The notes under the pieces are model-generated. The model did no database searches and was not told where the DNA came from. It saw only the letters and a program-made list of their open reading frames with translations. Of a stretch of DNA of 64,000 nucleotides, positions 15,701 through 23,693 are shown one piece after another. This DNA comes from Cohnella luojiensis. GTDB lineage: Bacteria; Bacillota; Bacilli; Paenibacillales; Paenibacillaceae. Every line of letters begins with the position of its first letter. Positions within the stretch are counted from its first letter, which is position 1. The stretch is from positions 62,001 through 126,000 of the forward strand of contig NZ_SOMN01000005.1 of the NCBI RefSeq assembly GCF_004564235.1. The letters are read 5' to 3'. Both the position numbers and the translations under genes were made by a program.

Positions 15701-16605
15701 AGATCGGATATAAGCCTGCGACCAATGGACTTGCACCCTATTCCGTAGAAGGCAGGTTTACCGAGTATGAGCTAGAGCGCAAAGTCATACCGACCAATCG
15801 CGGAGAGTTAACGATGAAGTACGATACGAACGTCGTTGACGAGGTTGGATACACGGTTACGGTATTCCGCTATACGGATAACGGGAACTGGGAGAACATC
15901 GGCGGAGAAGTAGACACCAAGAAACACACGATCACCGTTCCGTTCGATGATTTCGGATATTATATGGTAGTGAAATTAAGAAAAGGCTTCACGGACATCA
16001 CGAATCACACATGGGCAAGAAATATTTTGAATGGCTTGTACTCCAAGGGCATCATGAACAATGTTCGCTTCGATGAGTTCGGCGCTAATGATCTTACGAC
16101 GCGGGGAGAGCTTGCTACTCTACTGGTTAAGGGATTGAACATCCCTCTAAATCACGAAGGAAATCAAACGTTCTTCGATATAACTCCGGGAACGAAGACG
16201 ACGACATGGGATTACGAGCATATCGAGACGGCTGCTAGAGCGGGTATCGTAACCGGTCTTGACGAAGGTTTCTATGGAGCCGGTATTCCGGTAACGCGTC
16301 AGGAAGCTGCGGTCATGATCGCTAGAGCCTTAAAGCTAAAGCTCTCCGTGAATAACAGCAAACTTGAGAGCGGTCTAGCGAAATCATTTGTCGACTCCGG
16401 ACTCGTCCATTATTATGCTAGACCATCTGTCGAGGCCGTCAATAAAGCAAAAATCATGACAGGTACTGCCGTGACTGTGCCAGGGCAGAAGAAACCGATG
16501 TATAACTTCAACCCTAAAGGATATATGACTCGTGCAGAAGCTGGTAAGATTACAGTTGCTCTACTGCAAAAGAGTTCAAACATTTTCCCTAAGAACTTAA
16601 GCTAG
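12745..16605 (+). CDS. Large secreted protein with three C-terminal SLH domains
   Basis: The 1286-residue product has a signal peptide (MRKILSAFLALALVVTLIPFG..., cleavage probably after the TAAS-A region near 30), a long Thr/Ser/Asn/Val-rich body of beta-sandwich type (about 35-1000), a module with YTVTVFRYTDNGNWENIGG (about 1030-1075) and three SLH repeats (about 1081-1286; TTRGE, VTRQE and MTRAE motifs). SLH repeats bind pyruvylated wall polymer. GTG 12745 follows AAGGAGG. It lies between tagO and the probable main S-layer gene, so it may be a second surface-layer or associated protein. The body carries no catalytic motif I recognise; it could be structural or an adhesin. Fairly sure of SLH and export, unsure of role. 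Confidence 0.88.
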   Translation: MRKILSAFLALALVVTLIPFGLVKQATAASAATYFIPDTTSLRDTALLTIDVPAASTLLTRANAYTTNNGNLTIKGTFAYVSSTTMSVKIDQLNLQQNGTWTPDSTHFTTGSVQEDTGSTNRFTASNLTLFAGMNRITFTGTQGSIQRSDVFYVLYDQIPYIQSLKVISGSSTINLNEGAQAVVPSETITLQGVAKNANKATVSVNGGVAVLTSVLEDGTFFSPALTLVPGLNTLQLSITNGTNTINVSRDIYYFDPNKPYTSVQLVHTSGNYQLLNKIPQVTNGSANTVPLEDATLDVTMLVPYNSAAFGGTATYSINGSVTATVYTATETIIPGSDGITPQYKLINFVTPASFDFQVSGSAYLPDQVANLTVTYGTFSTTFNGKFKYLPGETIITDMQYLPGYDGISNITGAAKEPLNGAEVSDSTFYILLDADNTTIPPLSGKYLPLSTTSLTLTLITPPGVGTKQAVYRVDDFTNGQQKVQFKLGTSTSTYNADISYISKSYIYVANLYDGQTYTFDSRLTGNSLTISGQYMGFKAISGAQYFINGIAMTTPALGVATGTPSFSLSLAIGGSGPLVFGENRIVFKGVNTSATGITQEIVKEIKIYLIDTNVSTITRFQPTLSVATREAFTSAILTSYTTTQMANIFYVSPEFLFKTDKYVTSESGYDLVLRGGGASSLNLKLGSISFFTKTIPIEGSPTLETGVIYTDPSTGKTYTYDFAGDEKDFILRIRDIAFAAPESHVYNLELINSTGARTNQLMEVTREVSPYRILSPQPTVGDQIIVNKNFVRFDIEAEGATEVLVDGEIAAKRTDLNNRFTYEFVGLKPDKQTAIKIQIKRADATLNDTVQVFYTSSVQVDSQYMQKLTNKFDVFNKSLQLTFPKGTVLKSANANVTGITKLYNNTMFLFGIADPVSGVVEKRNDYGNIINVNNDDRTYQGSSPIIIPDYLVIRFGNNTNTTNFTRISPTYWISGGVGELGNKGEIGYKPATNGLAPYSVEGRFTEYELERKVIPTNRGELTMKYDTNVVDEVGYTVTVFRYTDNGNWENIGGEVDTKKHTITVPFDDFGYYMVVKLRKGFTDITNHTWARNILNGLYSKGIMNNVRFDEFGANDLTTRGELATLLVKGLNIPLNHEGNQTFFDITPGTKTTTWDYEHIETAARAGIVTGLDEGFYGAGIPVTRQEAAVMIARALKLKLSVNNSKLESGLAKSFVDSGLVHYYARPSVEAVNKAKIMTGTAVTVPGQKKPMYNFNPKGYMTRAEAGKITVALLQKSSNIFPKNLS

Positions 16606-16771
16606 TATAATTAGTGAGGGGAGGGGGGCCAAACGGCGTTCCCTTCTTTCTCTTTCATTGGTTCTACAGGAAATGATTTACCAATGACTATCTCTCACGT
16701 CCAAGCTATACTAGAAAAGCGATAAGCCCTTACATAATAAATAAGGTTCGGTCGTTGTCCGAAAGGTTAAA

Positions 16772-16807
16772 AAAAGTTAGAGGATTTTAAAATAATCCGC
16801 AACTTTT
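16772..16807 (+). terminator. Hairpin, possible terminator between the SLH gene and S-layer gene
   Basis: AAAAGTT and AACTTTT pair, with GGATT and AATCC continuing inside. On the + strand it ends in CTTTTCTCC; on the - strand it is followed by TTTTTTT, so a terminator in either direction is possible. Confidence 0.4.
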
Positions 16808-16888
16808 CTCCGTGCTATGCGTTTAACATGATGAGTCTTTCGAGAGGGACTCGAGAACTAATCTTCTACTCTCTCTATGAAAATCTTC

Positions 16889-16918
16889 TTTACGCTGCAC
16901 AAGCGCCTCATGTATAAT
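16889..16918 (+). promoter_or_regulatory. Candidate promoter of the S-layer gene
   Basis: TTTACG at 16889-16894 and a perfect TATAAT at 16913-16918 with an 18-base spacer. The expected start point near 16925 coincides with the base of a 7-bp hairpin. Confidence 0.55.
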
Positions 16919-17144
16919 GGGGAAAGTGGCATATTTTACCCTGCCCACTTTGTGCTGATTTTCGATTCTATTCTTTTGTTTACGAGTTTCTGCGACATGA
17001 TCTACTAACTAGGCATGCCGTCAGACATCAATTATAGACAATGCTCTACTCAAGGAAGGGGGTGAAACACCGATGAGAGATTCGAGCTATAATTCTTACA
17101 CACAAACAAAACAGAAACATTCTCGAGGAGGAGAAAAAAAGGTT

Positions 17145-19772
17145 ATGAAAAAAAGTTTATCCCTTTTACTAGCTCTTACATTAGTGTTCGGCCTGTTTGC
17201 CTCCATGGCATCCGCTGCTGATGCTGTAGCGCCAACAACTGCTGAGAAATACAAGATGTTGGTTGACGCTAAGGTTTTGAAAGGTACTACATCCGGAGAT
17301 CCTATGTTGGACTCCAAACTGACTCGCGCTGAATTCGCTACAATCGCAGTTGCAATCGGAGGACTTACTCCTGCAACTTCCGGCGCTACGTTCACTGACG
17401 TTAAAGCAAGCCAATGGTGGTACGGTGCAATCGAAGCCGCTGCTAAAGCTGGTCTGGTTAACGGTTCAGGCGGAGGTAAATTCTCGCCTAAAGCTGACGT
17501 AACTGTTGAGGCAGTAATCAAAGTTGCTGCTCTGACTGCTGGTATTAAACCAGTTGAGGGCGCTGTTGTTGAAGGATCGTCCGCATGGGCTGGTCCTTAC
17601 ATTAAAGCTGCTCTTGACGCTGGCATCATTGCAGCAGGTCTTGACTACAAAGCAGCCGCTACTCGCGGTCAAACGATCGACGTAGGTTATACTGTATATC
17701 AATTATTGACAGTGCCAGCTGAATTGGCAGTTTCCAAGATCTCCCAAACAGGCGCTAAAAAACTCACTGTTGAATTCAAAGGCGCAATTACTGCCGATGA
17801 AGAAAAAGCATTGACTGCAACTGTTAAAAACGGTCAGATCAACTACCCAGTAACGATCAAAGTTGCTGACGACAAGAAATCCGCTGTATTGGAAGCTACT
17901 TTCCTACCAGCTGGAGAGTACTCTGTAACTGTTAACAAATTCGATGCAATTAAAGTAACTGTTGTTGCTGCTGTAGTTACAAAGATTGAAATCGGCGCAT
18001 CTACACTTCAAGCAACATACAACCAAGACTTGCAAGTTAAAGCTCTTAACCAATTCAATGAAGAAGTTAAGAACGAATCGGTTGCTGTTCAAGCTTACAG
18101 CAGCCAAAACGGCGATCTTGTTGCAGCTGGTAAACTGGCTGCGGGCAAACTTAATCTCTCCGGAGAGAAAGTGGATAACACTGTAGTTGTAACAGCAACT
18201 CATTACAAAACAGGTCTTTCCGCTTCGAAAACTTACAAGTTGGTAGCTGGTAGCTCTGCTACAAGTATCCAAATTGGCCAAGTAGCTCCATTGAAAGACA
18301 AAACTCGTATCTCTGTTAATGAAACAGGCTTAGTTCTTCCTGTAAAGCTTGCTGACCAATATGGCGCAAACATCAAACTTCCTACAACAAGCGCTAGTGG
18401 TTCAGCTAAAACATCCGTTCAAATCGGCGGAATTGATTTTGTAGTAAGCGATGTAGCAATCGTTGATGCAGCTTCTTTCGCTGTTGATGCTGATGGCGTA
18501 ATGACTTTCAAAACAGGTGCTAAAGACGGCACGGTAGTAATCACTGCTGTTAACCCAGCAACAGGTGCTTCCGCTTCTACAGTTATTAAAGTTGAAGCAG
18601 ATGCAGCATTGAAAACATTCCAAGTTAGCGCGCCAGGCGCAATCGTAGTTGTTGGTGAAGCTGTAACGTTCCCTTATGTTGCTGCTGACACTTTCGGCGC
18701 TCCAATTGCTGCTAAAGATGTTCCTTCTAAAGTAGCTGGTCTTGCTGCTGATTCCACTGGTTTCACAGTTCAAGCGAACGGTCTTACAGTTCCTACTAAG
18801 TGGAAAGCAAATGGCGATCTTCAATTGACGTTCCCAGCTAAAGGAAACGTGAACGTAATCGTATGGTTGAAAGGCGCAATCGTTTCTCAATTCAACGTTG
18901 AAGTTAACGATGTAGCGTATCCAGTAAGTATCACAGGAACTAAAGATCTTAAAACGACTTTGACAGTTTACGGTCAACAAGATCTTGCTTTCAACAAGTT
19001 GGTAGTCCTTGACAACTACGGTCGTACAATGGATTCCGCAACTGGTTGGGCTCTTACGTTCACTGAAGAAGGCAATGCAAACACATCTATCGCTGCCGGT
19101 AAAGTTACTGGAGATGCAGTAGGTGCTGAGAAAGTAACTGCAAAACTTACAAAAGGTACAGAAGAAGTATCTTATGATATCGCGTTCAACGTAATTAAAA
19201 ACGAAGACGTGAAAACAGTTGAAGTTAGTGCTGTCGGAACTGTATATGCGGCTACTACTCCTGCATATGTTACTTCCCACTCTGCTGATCTTACCCTAAC
19301 GGGTAAAACAACTAGCGGAACTGAAGTTGCAATCCGCGCAGCTGACTTCTACAACCTTGTAACATCCTCTGATTCTGCAATCGTTGCTGTTCCAAACAGC
19401 GGTGTATTGAAAGTCAATGGTGTTGCTAAAGGTACTGCTACTGTAACCGTTTGGAAAAACGGCACTAAGCTGAGTGAGCAAACTGTAACAGTATCTGATG
19501 TTGCTCCAATTGCAACAACTGTTAAATTTGCAGATGCTGAAGGAACTGCAACATCTGCTACTCCTTTCGATGCAAAAGCCAAATTGGAAGTTAAAGACCA
19601 ATACGGCAAAGATTACAACAAAAATGTCGGATACTGGTACTCTTCTGATGCAACTGTTGCATCTGTAGATGCTACTACCGGTGTTGTATCGTACGTGAAA
19701 CTTGGTACTGTTACAATCACATACGTATCTGTTAACGGTCTTTCCGCTAACATCGTTGTGAATGCAGAGTAA
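17145..19772 (+). CDS. Probable major S-layer protein with N-terminal SLH domains
   Basis: From ATG 17145 the product has 875 residues: signal peptide MKKSLSLLLALTLVFGLFASMASAA, then three SLH repeats (about residues 30-195; the first has LTRAE, the other two are degenerate, VTVEA and ATRGQ) and a body of repeated Ig-like/Big2 domains (VYGQQDLAFNKLVVLDNYGR and VWKNGTKLSEQTVTV segments). Cys is absent and Lys, Ala, Thr and Val dominate, as in S-layer proteins. Codon use (GCT, GTT, ACT, AAA, CAA) differs from neighbours, as in very highly expressed genes. ATG 17073 with its own GGAAGGGGGTGA site would add 24 residues in frame, so the start is open. A strong terminator follows. It is the likely acceptor for the downstream glycan locus. 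Confidence 0.88.
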   Translation: MKKSLSLLLALTLVFGLFASMASAADAVAPTTAEKYKMLVDAKVLKGTTSGDPMLDSKLTRAEFATIAVAIGGLTPATSGATFTDVKASQWWYGAIEAAAKAGLVNGSGGGKFSPKADVTVEAVIKVAALTAGIKPVEGAVVEGSSAWAGPYIKAALDAGIIAAGLDYKAAATRGQTIDVGYTVYQLLTVPAELAVSKISQTGAKKLTVEFKGAITADEEKALTATVKNGQINYPVTIKVADDKKSAVLEATFLPAGEYSVTVNKFDAIKVTVVAAVVTKIEIGASTLQATYNQDLQVKALNQFNEEVKNESVAVQAYSSQNGDLVAAGKLAAGKLNLSGEKVDNTVVVTATHYKTGLSASKTYKLVAGSSATSIQIGQVAPLKDKTRISVNETGLVLPVKLADQYGANIKLPTTSASGSAKTSVQIGGIDFVVSDVAIVDAASFAVDADGVMTFKTGAKDGTVVITAVNPATGASASTVIKVEADAALKTFQVSAPGAIVVVGEAVTFPYVAADTFGAPIAAKDVPSKVAGLAADSTGFTVQANGLTVPTKWKANGDLQLTFPAKGNVNVIVWLKGAIVSQFNVEVNDVAYPVSITGTKDLKTTLTVYGQQDLAFNKLVVLDNYGRTMDSATGWALTFTEEGNANTSIAAGKVTGDAVGAEKVTAKLTKGTEEVSYDIAFNVIKNEDVKTVEVSAVGTVYAATTPAYVTSHSADLTLTGKTTSGTEVAIRAADFYNLVTSSDSAIVAVPNSGVLKVNGVAKGTATVTVWKNGTKLSEQTVTVSDVAPIATTVKFADAEGTATSATPFDAKAKLEVKDQYGKDYNKNVGYWYSSDATVASVDATTGVVSYVKLGTVTITYVSVNGLSANIVVNAE

Positions 19773-19791
19773 TGTAAACAGAATTAAGGAA

Positions 19792-19825
19792 AAAGAGCTT
19801 GGCATATGCCAAGCTCTTTTTTTTT
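19792..19825 (+). terminator. Strong Rho-independent terminator after the S-layer gene
   Basis: Perfect palindrome AAAGAGCTTGGCATATGCCAAGCTCTTT running into nine T residues. Confidence 0.93.
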
Positions 19826-19923
19826 GTAATAAAATATCGATTACGAAATTTATTACTCACTCGAAACTTATTGACTATAATAGACGTTATATTAGGTAGA
19901 GAAGTCTTTGAGGAGGAACTAAA

Positions 19924-22032
19924 TTGGTACAAACAAGAATTCTATTAAGTAAAACTGTAATGATGATTTTAACAATGGTTTTGTCGCTAGGTTTCATGTC
20001 AATGTTTAGTCAACGCACTTATGCAGCTGTTACTAATGCTCCTGCTCCTATTCGGATAACAAGTACTGCGACTGTACAAGTAAAATCCGCTGAATTATTT
20101 ACTCAGGAGAAAGGCTTGTATCTAATCTATACATTAACGTATACCAACAATGGAAACACTACGCTCCAATTAGATGATTTCTGGTCTAAGGCTAAGAGTA
20201 CCTCGGGGAAAATCTACTCAACAAGTGTCGTGGATAAGGATAAGAAAACAACAAGGTTGAGTGGTAAATCCAGCGTGGATATCACATACTACTCGCCTGT
20301 TGATGACAATGCAACCCTATCAAAGCTCATAATAAGTATCGTGAAGTGGGATTTCTCGGTACCGAATTATACACGAAACATTGGAGCATTTAATTTAGCA
20401 AAGGGCTATGGCGCAACAACCGCAGCATTCCTTCCCAAATATCTATTTTCCAAAGAGAGCAAGTTAAAAACGGCCATTAAAGGGGTTCAGAGCTCGATTG
20501 ATAATGATGAGCGGATTCTAAAAATAAACTTCTTGATGGAGAACTTAAATACAAGGGAATATCGTGCAACTACAACTCAATTCTATGTGGTTGCTACTGA
20601 TGGATCCGTCTACGCTGCAAAGAATGATACGTTGAAGGATTTAATTATTCAACCGAAAGAGAGAAAGATAATCACACTGCAAGTAAAGCTACCTGTGATA
20701 GCGAATGAAAAAGGAATTAAACTTCTTACCGGTTATTTAAGCGAAGCAGATGGGATATATATACCGATTGCATCCTACCAAGTACCAAAGGGAGCAACGC
20801 AATCCTCAGCGGAAGTAAGCCAATTATCCTACGGAAATTATCTCATTGAAATCACAGGCTATGGAAGGCTTCCAACAGGTACACAAGATACATTGACTGC
20901 AAATTTTAAGATAACCAACAAAGGTAAGACTGGTTTGAAAATCCCGCAATTAAAGGCATCTTGGTCCTTTAATGGAATTGCTCAAAAAGCTGGAAACGAG
21001 TTAGTAGTAGCTTATGATCAAAGAGTTCAGCTGGAACCGAATGCTTCCATACAAATGATTGCAAGTACACAAGTGCCCTATTCAGCAACATTAAGCGATA
21101 TAAGAGTGAGCTTAAAAGAAATTGCAGACGATCAAACCGAAAAAGTAGTTGGTCAATTTAAATCCATTAAAGTAAATGAATTCAAAGATGTAACGAACCA
21201 GATAGCAGAATTTGATCGATTGGCTGCTAAGACCAGTTTAGAGTTACTGAGGGTACGTTCATCGGTAGAAGGTAGACAATTTAATATTAGTGGAGATCTT
21301 GCAATTACGAATTTAGAGCCTCGCACAAGTAATCTGCAGAAGTATGGGGTATACTTGCGCGGTGAAGATGGCTTGATTTATCCACTAACAATTGGTAATT
21401 ATGCGAAGACTGTGATTACGAATGGTAAGATACTAGTTCCATTCAGTGGGAAGGTACCTGTGTCATCTGAAACTGCTAAAATGAATATCCTAATCGCAGA
21501 ATTGATACCAACTGTAAATGAAGGCAGTACGCCGTCGACAACAATTCCAGGTTCTGTAGTGAGCATGACAACAGTGTGGCCGGCAAGCATACCTCAATCT
21601 CAGTTCTTTAATCTTAATGTCGGTAACTATAATCTCTCTATGGATAAGTTCTATGCTTATTTAGATTATAGTTCTGGAGGAATTCAAGGACTAAATCTAG
21701 ACTTTGAATACAGTATGCTTATTGATTCAAGTTTCGATGATATTGCAGGTCCATACAAGCTAAGAATAGAGATCGAAGATCAGAATTCGAATAAGCTAAC
21801 ATTAGCAAAAGATATCGAGATGGATAGCAAGAGTCAGGAGTTTAAGGAAGGCCAGGCAATTAAAAAAACAATTCAATTCACGGATCCTAATCTTTCAAGC
21901 CAAGCTGAATTCTTTAAAGAATACAAATTATCAATCTATTGCGTTACGAATGATCAGAAGGTGTTGTTAGCTCAGAGAGCTATGCCATACTTTTATATTC
22001 AATGGCTCGAATTCCAAGATAAAGAAAAATAA
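19924..22032 (+). CDS. Secreted protein of unknown function next to the S-layer gene
   Basis: The 702-residue product has a signal peptide (ILLSKTVMMILTMVLSLGFMSMFSQRTYAA, cleavage likely near 35) and a body of about four similar beta-rich blocks (segments like YLIYTLTYTNNGNTTLQLDDFW, LTANFKITNKGKTGLKIPQLKASW, FNISGDLAITNLEPRTSNLQKYGVYL), which look like divergent copies of a fold with a 'tNxg.t.l.l' strand, comparable to DUF4352-type or Ig-like domains. No SLH repeat, sortase signal or catalytic motif is visible. TTG 19924 follows GAGGAGG. It has its own terminator. Location between S-layer gene and glycan locus suggests a surface-layer accessory role; this is only inference. Confidence 0.75.
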   Translation: MVQTRILLSKTVMMILTMVLSLGFMSMFSQRTYAAVTNAPAPIRITSTATVQVKSAELFTQEKGLYLIYTLTYTNNGNTTLQLDDFWSKAKSTSGKIYSTSVVDKDKKTTRLSGKSSVDITYYSPVDDNATLSKLIISIVKWDFSVPNYTRNIGAFNLAKGYGATTAAFLPKYLFSKESKLKTAIKGVQSSIDNDERILKINFLMENLNTREYRATTTQFYVVATDGSVYAAKNDTLKDLIIQPKERKIITLQVKLPVIANEKGIKLLTGYLSEADGIYIPIASYQVPKGATQSSAEVSQLSYGNYLIEITGYGRLPTGTQDTLTANFKITNKGKTGLKIPQLKASWSFNGIAQKAGNELVVAYDQRVQLEPNASIQMIASTQVPYSATLSDIRVSLKEIADDQTEKVVGQFKSIKVNEFKDVTNQIAEFDRLAAKTSLELLRVRSSVEGRQFNISGDLAITNLEPRTSNLQKYGVYLRGEDGLIYPLTIGNYAKTVITNGKILVPFSGKVPVSSETAKMNILIAELIPTVNEGSTPSTTIPGSVVSMTTVWPASIPQSQFFNLNVGNYNLSMDKFYAYLDYSSGGIQGLNLDFEYSMLIDSSFDDIAGPYKLRIEIEDQNSNKLTLAKDIEMDSKSQEFKEGQAIKKTIQFTDPNLSSQAEFFKEYKLSIYCVTNDQKVLLAQRAMPYFYIQWLEFQDKEK

Positions 22033-22041
22033 TAACTAAAC

Positions 22042-22083
22042 AACCACACTCCTACATGCTAGCTCGGGAGTGTGGTTTTTTTA
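22042..22083 (+). terminator. Rho-independent terminator
   Basis: AACCACACTCC pairs with GGGAGTGTGGTT, followed by TTTTTTT. It isolates the glycan locus from the genes upstream. Confidence 0.9.
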
Positions 22084-22172
22084 GTTAACTTCTTTTACGA
22101 CAAATTAAGACAAAGTAAGGGTATAAGTGTTAAACTATATAATATTGATACTATATAGTTGGGGAAATATGT

Positions 22173-23678
22173 ATGGACCTAAGTGAAACAATAAAACAGC
22201 AGCCCTACCAAGATCGGAATAAATCCGTAGGGACAATTGCAGAACAAAGAGTACGTGCGGACAGAATTACATTAAGTGTTCGAAGAGTAATCCTAATGGC
22301 CGAATATTTAGGGTTTATTCTTACATTCTATATATTAATGATGGTTAGAGTGCTACCCAACTATGATCATGTTGATCATTACAACCCAATTGCTTGGGCT
22401 AGCCAGATTTCTGTTTTTACAGATTACGCTTTGTTTCTAGCAATTTTGTTAGTGCTGCATGCTTTTACACTTATTCAGAACCAGCTTTTTTCAGGTAAGG
22501 CGGATCGCTCGATCTTAGAAGAGTATTTATTTGATTTTCGAGCTATTATATTCTCTTTCTTAATTACTGTTGGAATCACATTCTTGTTGAAGACGACATT
22601 TCTATATTCCAGGATAACATTAGTATTATTCGCTATTTTAATGCTTGTTGAATCATTGTTTTGGTTGGTGACAAGACGTTCCATAATGAAGCATCTGAAT
22701 AACAAGGGGACACTTAGAAGCAATATACTTATTGTCGGTGCCGGAAGAGTTGGTTTAGATGTATACAATAAGGTCATAGTATCGCGAACAAACAAAAATC
22801 ATTTTATTGGATATTTGGATGATTATAAATCCAATAAGGACGTAATAGGCACAATAGCAGAATTGGAGATGATATTACAGAAGCAAAGAATTGATACAAT
22901 TTATATTACGATTCCATCGGAGAAACATATTATAGAATCGATGCTCCGCACGATATACAAGTATGATGTTGATATTCGAATAATACCAGAGATGTTCGAT
23001 CGAATGACGACCGTCTTTGCTTTCCGTAATGATCTTGACTATCCATGTTTGCAAATTGTGAAGACTCCGTTAAGAGGATTGAATGTGCATTTGAAACGGA
23101 TTTCAGATATTAGTGGGAGTCTTATTATTATGTTGGTTTTATCGCCTCTCTTTCTTATTATAGCCATACTAATAAAGTGTGAGTCAAAAGGGAGAGTGTT
23201 CTTTAAGCAACAACGCGTCGGTAAGAATGGGCTGCCCTTTCAAATGGTTAAGTTCAGATCAATGTTTAATGGTGCTGAACGGAACAAATCTTCTCTGCTT
23301 AATGACAATGAGATGACAGGACCCGCCTTCAAGATGCGTAATGACCCGAGAGTTACACATATCGGGCGGTTTATTAGGAAGTACTCATTAGATGAATTGC
23401 CTCAGCTATGGAATGTTCTGAAAGGGGATATGAGTCTCATAGGGCCTAGGCCCCCCCTTCCTGAAGAAGTAGAGAGATATACGGATTATCATTGGCGACG
23501 AATGGATGTTCTCCCCGGTATGACCGGGTTATGGCAAGTAAGCGGGCGGAGTGATCTAGATTTCGAGCAATGGATAGATCTTGATATCTATTATATTGAG
23601 AGATGGAGTATAGCTCTTGAGATGAAAATTCTGCTTAAAACGTTACCTGCAGTTGTCAAAGGTTCAGGCGCATATTGA
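22173..23678 (+). CDS. Undecaprenyl-phosphate sugar-1-phosphate transferase (WbaP/WsfP-type), glycan initiation
   Basis: The 501-residue protein has four N-terminal membrane segments (about 38-170), a CoA-binding-like Rossmann domain (about 183-290, ILIVGAGRVGLDVYNK) and the polyprenyl glycosylphosphotransferase domain (about 305-500) with KRISDISGSL, KFRSMFNGAE, KYSLDELPQLWNVLKGDMSLIGPRPPLPEEV and PGMTGLWQVSGRSDLDFEQW. It transfers hexose-1-phosphate, probably galactose in the WbaP/WsfP group, from UDP-sugar to undecaprenyl phosphate. WsfP does this for S-layer glycans of Geobacillus. It is the first gene of the 22-42 kb locus. ATG 22173 follows a weak GGGG site. Sugar specificity cannot be read from sequence. 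Confidence 0.92.
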   Translation: MDLSETIKQQPYQDRNKSVGTIAEQRVRADRITLSVRRVILMAEYLGFILTFYILMMVRVLPNYDHVDHYNPIAWASQISVFTDYALFLAILLVLHAFTLIQNQLFSGKADRSILEEYLFDFRAIIFSFLITVGITFLLKTTFLYSRITLVLFAILMLVESLFWLVTRRSIMKHLNNKGTLRSNILIVGAGRVGLDVYNKVIVSRTNKNHFIGYLDDYKSNKDVIGTIAELEMILQKQRIDTIYITIPSEKHIIESMLRTIYKYDVDIRIIPEMFDRMTTVFAFRNDLDYPCLQIVKTPLRGLNVHLKRISDISGSLIIMLVLSPLFLIIAILIKCESKGRVFFKQQRVGKNGLPFQMVKFRSMFNGAERNKSSLLNDNEMTGPAFKMRNDPRVTHIGRFIRKYSLDELPQLWNVLKGDMSLIGPRPPLPEEVERYTDYHWRRMDVLPGMTGLWQVSGRSDLDFEQWIDLDIYYIERWSIALEMKILLKTLPAVVKGSGAY

Positions 23679-23693
23679 TGAGGAGTGTCACAG

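Larger units (their letters stand above)
16606..17144 (+). other. Long leader region upstream of the S-layer gene
   Basis: The stretch holds no gene of its own. It contains a terminator-like hairpin (16772-16807), a promoter (16889-16918), a hairpin at the expected transcript start (AAAGTGG 16923-16929 with CCACTTT 16945-16951) and a second possible translation start at ATG 17073 preceded by GGAAGGGGGTGA. From the promoter to the likely start codon the leader would be about 220 bases. Confidence 0.6.

Noticed and set aside
18402-19280. 292-residue - strand frame inside the S-layer gene, Ser/Cys/Tyr/Asn-rich
   Set aside because: Composition is what results from reading the biased S-layer codons backwards; no start site or family match.
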